A stretch of 58,431 nt of DNA from Streptomyces silvae (GTDB lineage: Bacteria > Actinomycetota > Actinomycetes > Streptomycetales > Streptomycetaceae): assembly GCF_016745505.1 (NCBI RefSeq), contig NZ_JAERUC010000162.1, positions 1 through 58,431 on the forward strand. Direction: 5' to 3'. Position 1 is the stretch's first letter. Every line of letters begins with the position of its first letter. The notes beneath the pieces were generated by a model, which was not told where the DNA came from, did not search any database, and worked only from the letters and a program-made list of their open reading frames with translations. A program made the translations under genes and the position numbers. Shown in pieces: positions 33,245-42,452 of the stretch.

Positions 33245-35254
33245 ATGAGTGTGACGACCGAGAGTGCGGCGCAGCAGACACTGCACCGGGTGTTCGGGTA
33301 CGAGGCGTTCCGCGGCGAGCAGGGCGCGGTGATCGACCATGTCGTCGACGGCGGCGACGCCGTCGTGCTCATGCCCACCGGCGGCGGCAAGTCCCTCTGC
33401 TACCAGATCCCCGCCCTGGTCAGGCCCGGTACCGGCGTCGTGATCTCCCCGCTGATCGCGCTCATGCAGGACCAGGTGGACGCCCTGCGCGCCCTCGGTG
33501 TCCGCGCCGGCTTCATGAACTCCACGCAGGACTTCGACGAGCGCCGCTCGATGGAGGCCCAGTTCCTCGCCGGTGAGCTCGACGTGCTGTATCTGGCCCC
33601 CGAGCGGCTGCGCCTCGACTCCACGCTCTCGCTGCTGGCCCGCGGGGAGATCTCCGTCTTCGCCATCGACGAGGCGCACTGCGTCGCCCAGTGGGGCCAC
33701 GACTTCCGCCCCGACTACCTGGCCCTGTCGGTGCTGGGCGAGCGCTGGCCCGGCGTCCCCCGCATCGCGCTGACGGCCACGGCGACCGACGCCACGCACC
33801 AGGAGATCACCCAGCGCCTGGGCATGCCCGAGGCCCGTCACTTCGTGGCCAGCTTCGACCGGCCGAACATCCAGTACCGCATCGTGGGGAAGTCCGACCC
33901 GAAGAAGCAGCTGCTGACCTTCCTCAAGGAGGAGCACGCGGGGGACGCCGGGATCGTCTACTGCCTCTCGCGCAACTCCACGGAGAAGACCGCCGAGTAC
34001 CTCTGCCGCAACGGCATCGAGGCCGTGCCGTACCACGCGGGGCTGGACGCCTCCACGCGCGCCGCCCACCAGTCGCGGTTCCTGCGCGAGGAGGGCCTGG
34101 TCGTCGTCGCGACGATCGCCTTCGGCATGGGCATCGACAAGCCGGACGTGCGCTTCGTCGCCCACCTGGACCTCCCCAAGTCCGTCGAGGGGTACTACCA
34201 GGAGACGGGCCGCGCCGGGCGTGACGGGGCACCGTCCACGGCCTGGATGGCGTACGGACTCCAGGACGTCGTCCAGCAGCGCAAGCTGATCCAGGGCGGC
34301 GAGGGGGACGAGGCGTTCCGGCGCCGGGCCGCCTCGCACCTCGACTCGATGCTGGCGCTCTGCGAGACCGTCCAGTGCCGCCGGGCCCAGCTCCTGACGT
34401 ACTTCGGCCAGGAGCCCGGCGAGCAGACCTGCGGGAACTGCGACACCTGCCTGAGCCCGCCCGAGACCTGGGACGGCACGGTCGTCGCCCAGAAGCTGCT
34501 GTCCACCGTGGTCCGGCTGAAGCGCGAGCGGAACCAGAAGTTCGGGGCCGGCCAGATCATCGACATCCTGCTGGGCCGCCGGACGGCGAAGGTCATCCAG
34601 TTCGACCACGACCAGCTCTCGGTCTTCGGCATCGGCGAGGAGCTGGCCGAGGCGGAGTGGCGGGGCGTGGTGCGCCAGCTGCTGGCGCAGGGGCTGCTGG
34701 CCGTCGAGGGCGAGTACGGCACGCTGGTGCTGACCGAGGAGAGCGGTTCCGTGCTCGGCCGGGAGCGCGAGGTGCTGCTGCGCAAGGAGCCGAAGCGGCC
34801 GACGACGCGGTCCGGCGGGTCGGGCGAGCGCAAGGCCAAGTCGGCCGCCGCGGTGGCCGACCTCCCCGCCGAGGCCGTCCCGGTCTTCGAGGCGCTGCGC
34901 GCCTGGCGCGGCGCCACGGCCAAGGAGCTGGGCCTCCCGGCGTACGTGATCTTCCACGACGCGACGCTGCGGGAGATCGCCGCGCTGCGCCCGGCGACCC
35001 TGGCGGAGCTGGGCGGGGTCAGCGGGCTCGGCGAGAAGAAGCTCGCGACGTACGGCGAGGGGGTGCTGGAGGTGCTGGCAGGGCTGGGAGACACGGCCCC
35101 GGACGCCGCTCCGGAGCCGCAGCCCCAGGCGTCCGCCCCGAAGCCGGAGCCGAGGCCCGAGGCGTCCCCCGCACCGATGCCGCCCGCCCGGACCCCGGTC
35201 CAGGACGCGGACCCGGAGTTCGGCTGGGACGAGGAGCCGCCGGAGTTCGACTGA
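33245..35254 (+). CDS. recQ: ATP-dependent DNA helicase RecQ
   Basis: 669 aa. Full 3'-5' helicase: Walker A MPTGGGKSLCYQ, DEAH box DEAHCVAQWGHDFRP, motif III ALTATAT, motif VI YYQETGRAGRDG; then the zinc-binding segment with cysteines in CRRAQLLTYFG and TCGNCDTC, the winged-helix RQC domain, and an HRDC domain (about 555-625, containing GVSGLGEKKLATYG). A Pro/Glu-rich tail ends the protein. ATG 33245 is the conservative start; GTG 33212 would add 11 residues and lies 5 nt after a TATGGT box (33201-33206), so a leaderless longer form is possible. Roles in recombination and fork repair are known for the family. Confidence 0.93.
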   Translation: MSVTTESAAQQTLHRVFGYEAFRGEQGAVIDHVVDGGDAVVLMPTGGGKSLCYQIPALVRPGTGVVISPLIALMQDQVDALRALGVRAGFMNSTQDFDERRSMEAQFLAGELDVLYLAPERLRLDSTLSLLARGEISVFAIDEAHCVAQWGHDFRPDYLALSVLGERWPGVPRIALTATATDATHQEITQRLGMPEARHFVASFDRPNIQYRIVGKSDPKKQLLTFLKEEHAGDAGIVYCLSRNSTEKTAEYLCRNGIEAVPYHAGLDASTRAAHQSRFLREEGLVVVATIAFGMGIDKPDVRFVAHLDLPKSVEGYYQETGRAGRDGAPSTAWMAYGLQDVVQQRKLIQGGEGDEAFRRRAASHLDSMLALCETVQCRRAQLLTYFGQEPGEQTCGNCDTCLSPPETWDGTVVAQKLLSTVVRLKRERNQKFGAGQIIDILLGRRTAKVIQFDHDQLSVFGIGEELAEAEWRGVVRQLLAQGLLAVEGEYGTLVLTEESGSVLGREREVLLRKEPKRPTTRSGGSGERKAKSAAAVADLPAEAVPVFEALRAWRGATAKELGLPAYVIFHDATLREIAALRPATLAELGGVSGLGEKKLATYGEGVLEVLAGLGDTAPDAAPEPQPQASAPKPEPRPEASPAPMPPARTPVQDADPEFGWDEEPPEFD

Positions 35255-35268
35255 GCGGGGGGCCGGGT

Positions 35269-35427
35269 CTATTCCGGCTTCGCCGCCCGGCGGCGCGAGA
35301 CGCGCACCTGGTGGCGCAGCAGGTCGGCGAGCAGCCGGGCATGGTCCGCGCGCAGCCGGCGCCGGCGGGCGGCGGCGACGGGCACGGTGTGCTCACGGGT
35401 GCGTTCGGCTGGCATGCGCTGGACCAT
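35269..35427 (-). CDS. Small basic protein of unknown function (52 aa)
   Basis: 52 aa starting MVQRMPAERTREHTVPV, then a helical, arginine-rich part (AAARRRRLRADHARLLADLLRHQVRVSRRR). About a quarter of the residues are Arg. No domain is recognised. Its pattern is similar to small hypothetical proteins I recall beside recQ in Streptomyces, but I could not check this. It converges on recQ with a 14-bp gap. An open frame reaches 35535, but the upstream part has no coding character. The high charge would suit nucleic-acid or membrane binding; that is a guess. Confidence 0.55.
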   Translation of the reverse strand: MVQRMPAERTREHTVPVAAARRRRLRADHARLLADLLRHQVRVSRRRAAKPE

Positions 35428-35583
35428 ACCGACGGGGTCCGCGCGATGGTGTTGCCGCAGTGTTGCGCCACCTGAGGCGGCCGCGCCCACCGCTGTGACC
35501 AGGGGCGTTCCGTCCGGGCGACGAAGATCTGCCACCGGGACGACCGCCCCTCGGACGCCCGGCGGCCTCGGACGCCAGGGGAC

Positions 35584-36246
35584 TCAGCTCCCGGCACCCC
35601 CGTCGCCGCCCCCGGCCTGTGCCGCCTTGTCCTGGCGCACATTGCGGTGCACGGCCAGCGCCGGCCACTCCTCACGGGCCAGGGCCCTCGCCGCCCTCCG
35701 CGTGCGGCGGTCGCCCTGCCGCACCACCGACGGCAGCTCCACCGCCGCCGCCAGCGCCGCGAGCATCCGGCCCCGCGGGTCCGGACGGCCCGCCGCACGG
35801 GACGCCTCGAACCGCTGCCGCACCTCCTGCGCCGGGGACGCGGCGCCCGCCGGGTGGCGGTGGTACGGGAACAGGCCGAGGAAGCGGCGGGTCTCCCTGC
35901 GCAGGACACCGCGCTCCACCAGGGCGTCCAGATACAGCCCCTCCGCCTGCCGCGCGGACCGCCGCACCCACCGCCGGGCCGGGACCCCCGACCCGGATCT
36001 GCCCTTGCCCGCCGGCGGAAGGCTCCGCAGGAACACCGCCAGCAGCGGGTCCGGCGGGTCCAGCGGCTTCACGACCACCACCCGGCCGCGCTCCTCGGCT
36101 ATCCACCCCTGGAGCTCCAGCTCCGCCAGGGCCGCCCCCGCGATCCCGTACTCCAGGAACCGGCCCCGGCAGTACGGCTTGCCGCGTACGGGATCGAGGG
36201 CGAGCAGCAGCAGCTCCTCGGGGAGCGTGAGCGCGGCCCCGCTCAC
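35584..36246 (-). CDS. GPP34/GOLPH3-family phosphoprotein
   Basis: 220 aa. The start LTLPEELLLLALDPVRGKPYCRGRFLEYGIAGAALAELEL is the hallmark of the GOLPH3/VPS74 family (split here by no gaps: helix 1, then the AGAALAELEL helix), followed by GWIAEERGRVVVV and a beta hairpin. The eukaryotic members bind phosphatidylinositol-4-phosphate at the Golgi; the role of the many actinobacterial copies is not known. GTG 36246 overlaps the fahA stop (GTGA), so translation is coupled to fumarylacetoacetase. The C-terminal half has the Arg-rich RQGDRRTRRAARAL stretch. Confidence 0.85.
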   Translation of the reverse strand: MSGAALTLPEELLLLALDPVRGKPYCRGRFLEYGIAGAALAELELQGWIAEERGRVVVVKPLDPPDPLLAVFLRSLPPAGKGRSGSGVPARRWVRRSARQAEGLYLDALVERGVLRRETRRFLGLFPYHRHPAGAASPAQEVRQRFEASRAAGRPDPRGRMLAALAAAVELPSVVRQGDRRTRRAARALAREEWPALAVHRNVRQDKAAQAGGGDGGAGS

Positions 36247-37472
36247 GGCGCCGGGACGATCCGGCCGGTGACCTCGCCGAGGCCGACCCTGGTGCCGTGC
36301 GGGCCGGGCGCCCAGGCGGTCAGGGTGACGGTGTCGCCGTCCTCCAGGAACGTCCGCTTGCCCTCGGGCAGGTCCAGCGGATCGCGGCCGTTCCAGGTGA
36401 GTTCGAGCAGGGAGCCGCGCTGGCCGGGCTCCGCGCCGCTGACCGTGCCGGAGCCGTACAGGTCGCCCGTGCGCAGCGAGGCGCCGTTCACGGTCATCTG
36501 CGCCAGCTGCTGCGCCGCCGTCCAGTACATGGAGGCGAACGGCGGCTCCGAGACGGCCTGGCCGTTGATCTCCACCGAGATCCGGATGTCGAAGCCGCCC
36601 GGCTCCTCGTCGTCCGCGTCCTCCAGATACGGGAGCAGCTCGGCGTCCCGCGCGGGCGGCGCCGTGCGGGCCGCGTCCAGGGCCTCCAGCGGGGTCACCC
36701 ACGCCGACACGGAGGTGGCGAAGGACTTGCCGAGGAACGGGCCCAGCGGCACGTACTCCCAGGCCTGGATGTCCCGCGCCGACCAGTCGTTCAGCAGGGA
36801 CAGCCCGAAGACATGGTCGCGGAAGTCGCCGAGCGCCACCGGGGAGCCCTGCTCCGAGGGGACGCCGACGACGAAGCCGACCTCGGCCTCGATGTCCAGC
36901 TTCACCGACGGCCCGAACACCGGGACGGGGTCGGACGGCGCCTTGCGCTGCCCGGAGGGGCGCACCACGTCCGTGCCGGAGACGACGACCGTGCCGGCCC
37001 GCCCGTGGTAACCGATCGGCAGGTGCTTCCAGTTGGGCGTGAGCGCCGCGCCGTCCGGACGGAAGATCCTGCCCACGTTGGTCGCGTGGTGCTCGCTGGC
37101 GTAGAAGTCGACGTAGTCCGCGACCTCGTACGGCAGGTGCAGGGTCACCTCGTCGAGCGGATACAGCAGCGGCTCCAGGTCCGGCCGGTGGGACGGCACC
37201 GTCACCCACGCCGTCAGGGCCCGCCGCACGTCACGCCACGCGGTGCGCCCCGCCGCCAGCAGCGGCGTCAGGCTCGGCTGCGCGAGCAGTCTGGCGTACG
37301 GCGAGCCGAGCGCGTGGGCCGCCGCCCCCGCGTCCAGCACGTGTTTTCCTACACGGACTCCGATCCTTCGGTCCTCGGGGTGTCCGGGGGTGGAGAACAC
37401 GCCGTACGGAAGGTTGTGCGGACCGAAGGGATCGCCCTCGGCCAGGTCGAGCGGGCTGCTCTGCTCGGGCAT
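36243..37472 (-). CDS. fahA: Fumarylacetoacetase
   Basis: 409 aa; hydrolyses fumarylacetoacetate to fumarate and acetoacetate, the last step of tyrosine/homogentisate breakdown. N-terminal SH3-like domain (about 15-110), then the FAH domain with DFYASEHHATNVGRIFRP (catalytic His and metal ligand region), LDIEAEVGFVVGVPSEQG (metal-binding Glu) and LLNDWSARDIQAWEYVPLG, ending with GDLYGSGTVSG and the TLTAW strand. ATG 37472 has AAAGGGGC about 9 nt upstream. No other homogentisate-pathway gene is in the window. The next gene, GPP34, overlaps its stop. Confidence 0.94.
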   Translation of the reverse strand: MPEQSSPLDLAEGDPFGPHNLPYGVFSTPGHPEDRRIGVRVGKHVLDAGAAAHALGSPYARLLAQPSLTPLLAAGRTAWRDVRRALTAWVTVPSHRPDLEPLLYPLDEVTLHLPYEVADYVDFYASEHHATNVGRIFRPDGAALTPNWKHLPIGYHGRAGTVVVSGTDVVRPSGQRKAPSDPVPVFGPSVKLDIEAEVGFVVGVPSEQGSPVALGDFRDHVFGLSLLNDWSARDIQAWEYVPLGPFLGKSFATSVSAWVTPLEALDAARTAPPARDAELLPYLEDADDEEPGGFDIRISVEINGQAVSEPPFASMYWTAAQQLAQMTVNGASLRTGDLYGSGTVSGAEPGQRGSLLELTWNGRDPLDLPEGKRTFLEDGDTVTLTAWAPGPHGTRVGLGEVTGRIVPAP

Positions 37473-37582
37473 CTGTCGCTGCCCCTTTCCAGTCGCTTGA
37501 GGAACACGGTACGTCGGCGTCGCCGGTCGGCGGCAGTGCCTCAAGTAGGCGTAATGCCCGGAAAGTTACGCGATAACCCTGG

Positions 37583-39577
37583 TCAGCCCGCCGTGCGGGG
37601 GATCCTCTTCTCCCAGGTCCGGTGGAAGACGATCTCCTCGCCGTCCCGGCACACGACCTCGTTGGACGTGATGAAGTCGTCCGCGTCCGCGCTCGTCTCC
37701 GAACGCGTCTCGATCCGTACGTCCCAGGACATCTCGGGCCGGTGCAGCCTGATCGTCCAGTCCGAACGGGCTCTCGCCGAGAGCGGGTCGTCCTCCTGGA
37801 TCGTGTACGTCTCCAGGGCGTCCTCGGTGAACTCCAGCCCGTCGGGGTAGACCCGCGTGCCGCCGTAGCGCGGATCGACCTCCAGCCGCCACTCGCCCTT
37901 GGCGACGTCCCGGACCACCAGGCGCTCGGGGCGCTGCTCGTCGAGCGTGACCGGGTAGGCGACGCCGAGCGGCTCGGCCTGCTCCGGTTCGCCGAAGGTG
38001 ATGCCCGGGTCCTCGGTGTGCCTGCGCACCGGAAGCTCGACGAGGCTGCCCTCCGCCTCCAGCGTGAAGCCCGCCGAACCGGCCTGGGGCCAGATCCACG
38101 GCCAGTACGAGGACGAGAGGGCGATCCTGATCCGGTGGCCGGGCGGGAAGGTGTGCCCGATGCCGTTCAGCTCGAAGGTCACGTACTCGGCCTCCCCGAC
38201 GGGCCAGTCCTCCGCCCGGTCGCGCCCGTGACGGGTGGCCAGGTTGAGGGCCCCACGGGTCACCAGGGTGGAGGCCCCGTCCGGGGCCACATCGCAGAGC
38301 CGGGCGATCACCTGGCCGCGCGGTACGTCCATCCGGAGCAGGAGCGTCACCCCGGGGCGGCCGAGGATCTCGATCGGCGCGTCCTCGACGGGGAACTCGA
38401 AGCACACCGACTTGGCGTCCTCGTCCCGCTGGTCGGGCGGCAGGTCGGCGTCGTTGCCGAACGGGAAGAAGCGGCCCGCGTCGAGCCCCGTCTGCTGCGG
38501 CGAACGGACGATCTGCGACCCGCCCCCCAGGGCGTACGTGACCGCGGCGACGTTCTCCGACGGCCAGGACGCGTCACCGACCCAGCGGCCGGGCAGCGTC
38601 TCGTAGACCGTGGCAGGGGGGTGCGAGCCGGTGATCCAGGACCGCAGCAGGGGCTCGTTCATCACCCCGGTGTCCTTGTCCTTCAGGTGCTGGTCCCACC
38701 AGCGCAGCGTCTCCTGGAGGAAGCCGATCGCCGGCCCCGGCGGCAGCCCGCGGTCCGGGTACTGGTGCGACCAGGGGCCGATCAGCCCGCGCACCTGCCC
38801 CGGGTCCAGATGCTCGACCAGCCGCAGCACCGTGTCGCGGTACGGGTCGTGCCAGCCGCCCACCGCCAGGACCTTCGCCTTGACGGCGCCGTAGTCCTCG
38901 CAGACGCTGCCGTGCTTCCAGTAGTCGTCGCGGGTCTGGTGCGCCAGCCACGTGTGGATGAACGGCTCCACCTTCTCCAGCCGCCGCAGCCACATCTCCC
39001 GCCAGTCGTCACCGACGTCCGCCGGGTCCGGGGGCCGGCAGACGAACGCCAGCATGGTGGAGGCCCAGGCGTGCATGTCCACACCGAGGACGGATCCGCC
39101 CATGTAGTGGACGTCGTTGTCGTAGCGGTCGTCGGCCGAGCACACGGTGACGATCGCCTTCAGCGGCTCCGGGGCGAGCGCCGCGATCTGGAGCGAGTTG
39201 AAGCCGCCCCAGGAGATGCCGAACATGCCGACCCGGCCCGAGCACCACTCCTGCTGCGCCAGCCAGTGCACGACCGCGACCCCGTCGGCGAGCTCCTGCG
39301 CGTCGTACTCGTCGCCCGGCATGCCCTCGCTGTTGCCGTGCCCGCGGACATCGACGCGTACGGAGGCGTAACCGTGGCCCGCGTACCAGGGGTGGCGCTG
39401 CCAGTCGCGCGGCGCCGTCCAGTCGCTGAGCCGGTAGGGCAGGTACTCCAGCAGCGCCGGCACCGGTTCGTCGGTGACCGGCCGCCAGATCCGGGCGTAC
39501 AGCTCGGTGCCGTCCGCCAGCGGGATGTAGAGGTCCTCGTGGGTGGTCTCGTACGGGAAATCGGTGCGGATGTGCAT
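37583..39577 (-). CDS. CocE/NonD-family serine hydrolase (X-Pro dipeptidyl-peptidase type)
   Basis: 664 aa. An alpha/beta-hydrolase domain carries nucleophile Ser122 (GISWGG), Asp244 (GGWHDPYRD) and His271 (GPWSHQYPDRG); an Arg/Gly-rich RVDVRGHGNSEG strand precedes the nucleophile. The C-terminal jelly-roll (about 340-560) is the X-Pro/CocE accessory domain (ELNGIGHTFPPGHRIRIALS). No signal peptide, so cytoplasmic. It begins 9 nt after the POT-family peptide transporter gene, which suggests import of peptides or an amide/ester followed by intracellular cleavage. Exact substrate cannot be read from sequence. Confidence 0.88.
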   Translation of the reverse strand: MHIRTDFPYETTHEDLYIPLADGTELYARIWRPVTDEPVPALLEYLPYRLSDWTAPRDWQRHPWYAGHGYASVRVDVRGHGNSEGMPGDEYDAQELADGVAVVHWLAQQEWCSGRVGMFGISWGGFNSLQIAALAPEPLKAIVTVCSADDRYDNDVHYMGGSVLGVDMHAWASTMLAFVCRPPDPADVGDDWREMWLRRLEKVEPFIHTWLAHQTRDDYWKHGSVCEDYGAVKAKVLAVGGWHDPYRDTVLRLVEHLDPGQVRGLIGPWSHQYPDRGLPPGPAIGFLQETLRWWDQHLKDKDTGVMNEPLLRSWITGSHPPATVYETLPGRWVGDASWPSENVAAVTYALGGGSQIVRSPQQTGLDAGRFFPFGNDADLPPDQRDEDAKSVCFEFPVEDAPIEILGRPGVTLLLRMDVPRGQVIARLCDVAPDGASTLVTRGALNLATRHGRDRAEDWPVGEAEYVTFELNGIGHTFPPGHRIRIALSSSYWPWIWPQAGSAGFTLEAEGSLVELPVRRHTEDPGITFGEPEQAEPLGVAYPVTLDEQRPERLVVRDVAKGEWRLEVDPRYGGTRVYPDGLEFTEDALETYTIQEDDPLSARARSDWTIRLHRPEMSWDVRIETRSETSADADDFITSNEVVCRDGEEIVFHRTWEKRIPRTAG

Positions 39578-39586
39578 GGCGGTACC

Positions 39587-41086
39587 TCAGTGGACGGGGT
39601 GCATGGTGCGCTTGAGCCAGGGAGCGGCGGCGATGACGGCCACACCGGCCGCCACCGCGATAGCGCCATTGACACCGAAGTAGGCGGGGTTGGAGACCTC
39701 GCCGTAGAGCTTCACGATCTGTGCCTGGATGCCGTTGGCCAGGGCCAGCGACAGGAACCACAGCGCCATCGTCTGGCTGGCGAAGGCCTGGGGGGCGAGC
39801 TTGGTGGTGGCCGACATGCCGGAGGTCTCCAGCAGGATGTCGCCGAGACCGAGCAGCAGATAGGAGCCGACGATCCACCAGGCGGCCATCCGGTACGTCT
39901 CGCCGGAGTGGCCCGAGGTGGGAATCACCATCAGCAGGAAGGAGAGGCCGCCGAGGATCACCCCGATCGCGATCTTGTTGGAGACATGGGGCTGGCGCGG
40001 CCCCATCCGGACCCAGACCGCGGCCACCACGGGCGCCAGCGCGACCTCGAAGGCGCCCAGCGCGGAGGCGTACCAGCTCGCCGGGAAGTGGAAGCCGAAG
40101 ATCTCCGTACGGGCGTTCGTCGAGGCCAGCAGCATCATCGTCGAGTACGCCTGGAAGAGGATGAAGTTGAAGACGACGGAGGCCAGGAACAGCACGACGT
40201 ACGGCCGGAGCCTGCCGCGCTCCTCCGGGGTGACCCGGGGGCTCCTGAACATCACGGCGAAGTACACGACCGGCGCGATCACCGAGACGAGGGTGAGCAG
40301 GTCGACGAAACGGTCCATCGTGAGCCAGCCGGCCAGTGCCAGGGCCGTCGCCACCAGGGCGGCCACCACGATGCCGCCCACGATCACCAGGACGGCGCGG
40401 CGCATCGGGCCGGGCGCGAGCGCGTACTCCGCCGTGTGCTTTCGCCCGGCCAGGTGACGCCGGCCCGCGACGTACTGGATCAGGCCGAGCGTCATACCGA
40501 ACGCGGCGGCCGAGAAGCCCCAGTGCCAGCCCGCGTGGTCACCGAGCCAGCCGGTGACCAGCGGACCGGCGAAGGCACCGATGTTGATGCCCATGTAGTA
40601 GAGCGCGAAGCCGGCGTCGCGGCGCTGGTCCTCCGTGCGGTAGAGCTTGCCGACCATCGAGGCGACATTGGGCTTGAGCAGTCCCGTTCCCGCGCTGATC
40701 AGGCCGAGGCCCACCCAGGTCATCGTGGCGGTCGGCACCGCCATGGCGTAGTGGCCGCAGGCGATGAGGATGCCGCCGTACAGGACGGCGCGGTACGAGC
40801 CGAGGATCCGGTCGGCCAGCCAGCCGCCCGCGACGGACACCAGATAGACGAGCGTGCCGTAGGCGGCGGAGACCGACGCGGCGGTGCCCGGGTCCATGCC
40901 CAGGCCGTCGTTCGAGACCTTGTCGGCGAAGAAGAGGACCAGGATCGCCTGCATCCCGAGGAACGAGAAACGCTCCCAGACCTCCAGGCCGGACAGGGTC
41001 ATCAGACCCCGTGGCTGGCCGAAGAAGGCGTGATCGTCTCCGGGCGGCGGCTGGGCCGGTTCGGTACCGGCCGGGGCGTGGGACAA
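39587..41086 (-). CDS. POT-family proton-dependent peptide transporter (DtpT-like)
   Basis: 499 aa, about 14 transmembrane helices. Family marks: LEVWERFSFLGMQAILVLFF in helix 1 (with the ExxER-like ERFSF proton-coupling motif), GGWLADRILGSYRAVLYGG, and GTGLLKPNVASMVGKLY with DAGFALYYMGINIGAF. I place the start at TTG 41086 (LSHAPAGTEPAQPPPG), since CAGGAG lies about 9 nt upstream and no in-frame ATG or GTG precedes the conserved part closely; the longer frame is antisense to the polyprenyl synthase. First gene of a pair with the CocE hydrolase. Divergent from polyprenyl synthase across 156 bp. Confidence 0.9.
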   Translation of the reverse strand: MSHAPAGTEPAQPPPGDDHAFFGQPRGLMTLSGLEVWERFSFLGMQAILVLFFADKVSNDGLGMDPGTAASVSAAYGTLVYLVSVAGGWLADRILGSYRAVLYGGILIACGHYAMAVPTATMTWVGLGLISAGTGLLKPNVASMVGKLYRTEDQRRDAGFALYYMGINIGAFAGPLVTGWLGDHAGWHWGFSAAAFGMTLGLIQYVAGRRHLAGRKHTAEYALAPGPMRRAVLVIVGGIVVAALVATALALAGWLTMDRFVDLLTLVSVIAPVVYFAVMFRSPRVTPEERGRLRPYVVLFLASVVFNFILFQAYSTMMLLASTNARTEIFGFHFPASWYASALGAFEVALAPVVAAVWVRMGPRQPHVSNKIAIGVILGGLSFLLMVIPTSGHSGETYRMAAWWIVGSYLLLGLGDILLETSGMSATTKLAPQAFASQTMALWFLSLALANGIQAQIVKLYGEVSNPAYFGVNGAIAVAAGVAVIAAAPWLKRTMHPVH

Positions 41087-41242
41087 AGCGGCAACTCCTG
41101 ATCGTATGAGCTGATGCCGAACATACCGGCGGTGGCGGGAAGGCGCCCACGGTGATCCAAAGGGGACCGGATACGCTGAGTTGAGTGAGGACAGCGACAC
41201 ATCGACATTCCGTGTGATCGTCAGCAGACAGGAGATCCCCTC

Positions 41243-42253
41243 GTGACCGTCGTCGGGCCGTTCGGACTGAGCGTGCGGGACCAGGCTCTTGAGGCCGATG
41301 TCCAGGCCGGTTTGGCCGCTGTCGAGGCGGGGCTGCTGGATGCCACCAAAAGCGAGGTCCCGTTCATCACGGAGGCCGCGCAGCACCTCGTCAGCGCGGG
41401 GGGCAAGCGCTTCCGGCCGCTGCTGGTGATGCTCGCGTCGCAGTTCGGTGACCCCGACGCGCCGGGCGTCGTCCCCTCGGCCGTGGTCGTCGAGCTGACG
41501 CACCTGGCGACGCTGTACCACGACGACGTGATGGACGAGGCGGACGTACGCCGCGGGGTGGACAGCGCCAACACCCGCTGGGGCAACTCCGTCGCCGTCC
41601 TGACGGGCGACTTCCTCTTCGCCCGCGCCTCGCACATCCTGGCCGACCTCGGGCCGGAGGCCGTCCGCATCCAGGCGGAGGCGTTCGAGCGCCTGGTCAC
41701 CGGTCAGATCCTGGAGACCGCGGGCCCGCGCGACGGACGCGACCCCGTCGACCACTACATGGACGTGCTCGGCGGCAAGACCGGCTCGCTGGTCGCCGTG
41801 TCCGGCCGGTTCGGCGCGCTGATGGCGGGGGCCGACGAGTCGGTCGTCGACATCCTCACCCAGTACGGCGAACGGCTCGGCATCGCCTTCCAGCTCGCCG
41901 ACGACGTCCTGGACATCGCCTCCGACTCCCACGAGTCGGGCAAGACGCCCGGCACCGACCTCCGCGAGGGCATCCCCACCCTGCCGGTCCTCCACCTGCG
42001 CGCGCGGGCGGCGGCCGAGGGCCGTCCGGAGGACAAGGAGCTCGTGGAGCTGCTCGACGGCGACCTCGCCGACGACGCCCGGCTCGCCGAGGCCCTGGGT
42101 GCCCTGCGCGCCCACCCGGCCCTGGAGCAGGCCCGCCGCGACACCGTCCGCTACGCCGAGGAGGCACGGGCCACGCTGGCACCGCTGCCCGAGTGCTACG
42201 CGAAGGCCGCGCTCGAGGAGCTGTGCGACGCTGTGGTGCACCGGGCGGGCTGA
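41243..42253 (+). CDS. Long-chain polyprenyl diphosphate synthase (menaquinone side chain)
   Basis: 336 aa trans-prenyltransferase. First Asp-rich motif DDVMD (Asp94, 95, 98) in HLATLYHDDVMDEADVRRG, second ADDVLDI (about 219-223); GGKRFRPLLVML at about 53-64 is the IPP-binding region. Size and the residues before the first motif (small Ala-Thr-Leu rather than bulky aromatics at the -5 region) fit a long-chain enzyme such as nona- or octaprenyl synthase that supplies the menaquinone tail. GTG 41243 follows AGGAG at 8 nt. A TACGCT -10-like box lies near 41173. Chain length can only be inferred. Confidence 0.88.
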   Translation: MTVVGPFGLSVRDQALEADVQAGLAAVEAGLLDATKSEVPFITEAAQHLVSAGGKRFRPLLVMLASQFGDPDAPGVVPSAVVVELTHLATLYHDDVMDEADVRRGVDSANTRWGNSVAVLTGDFLFARASHILADLGPEAVRIQAEAFERLVTGQILETAGPRDGRDPVDHYMDVLGGKTGSLVAVSGRFGALMAGADESVVDILTQYGERLGIAFQLADDVLDIASDSHESGKTPGTDLREGIPTLPVLHLRARAAAEGRPEDKELVELLDGDLADDARLAEALGALRAHPALEQARRDTVRYAEEARATLAPLPECYAKAALEELCDAVVHRAG

Positions 42254-42452
42254 CCCCTAAGGGCCCGGCGGACCGTGCGCCCCCGGGGTCATCCCGGAGA
42301 GGTACGCCCAGTTGCTCCCGTGGGCTGACGCTTGTCACCGCCCGATTTGGTCAGATGGATATCAACCACTCCTGACCACATCGGGTGAGAATGGCGGCGG
42401 GGAGTGGACGTGCAACGGGATGGCAGCCGCCGACCACGGAGGTAGAGCACAC
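42254..42452 (+). promoter_or_regulatory. Leader and promoter region of the LolA-like gene
   Basis: Contains an imperfect inverted repeat GGTCAG...CTGACC about 42350-42379 and a GGAGGT ribosome site before ATG 42453. No gene. A clear -35/-10 pair is not visible. Confidence 0.35.

Noticed and set aside
41087..42241. Upstream extension of the POT transporter frame
   Set aside because: It is antisense to the polyprenyl synthase and has no transporter similarity; TTG 41086 with CAGGAG is preferred.
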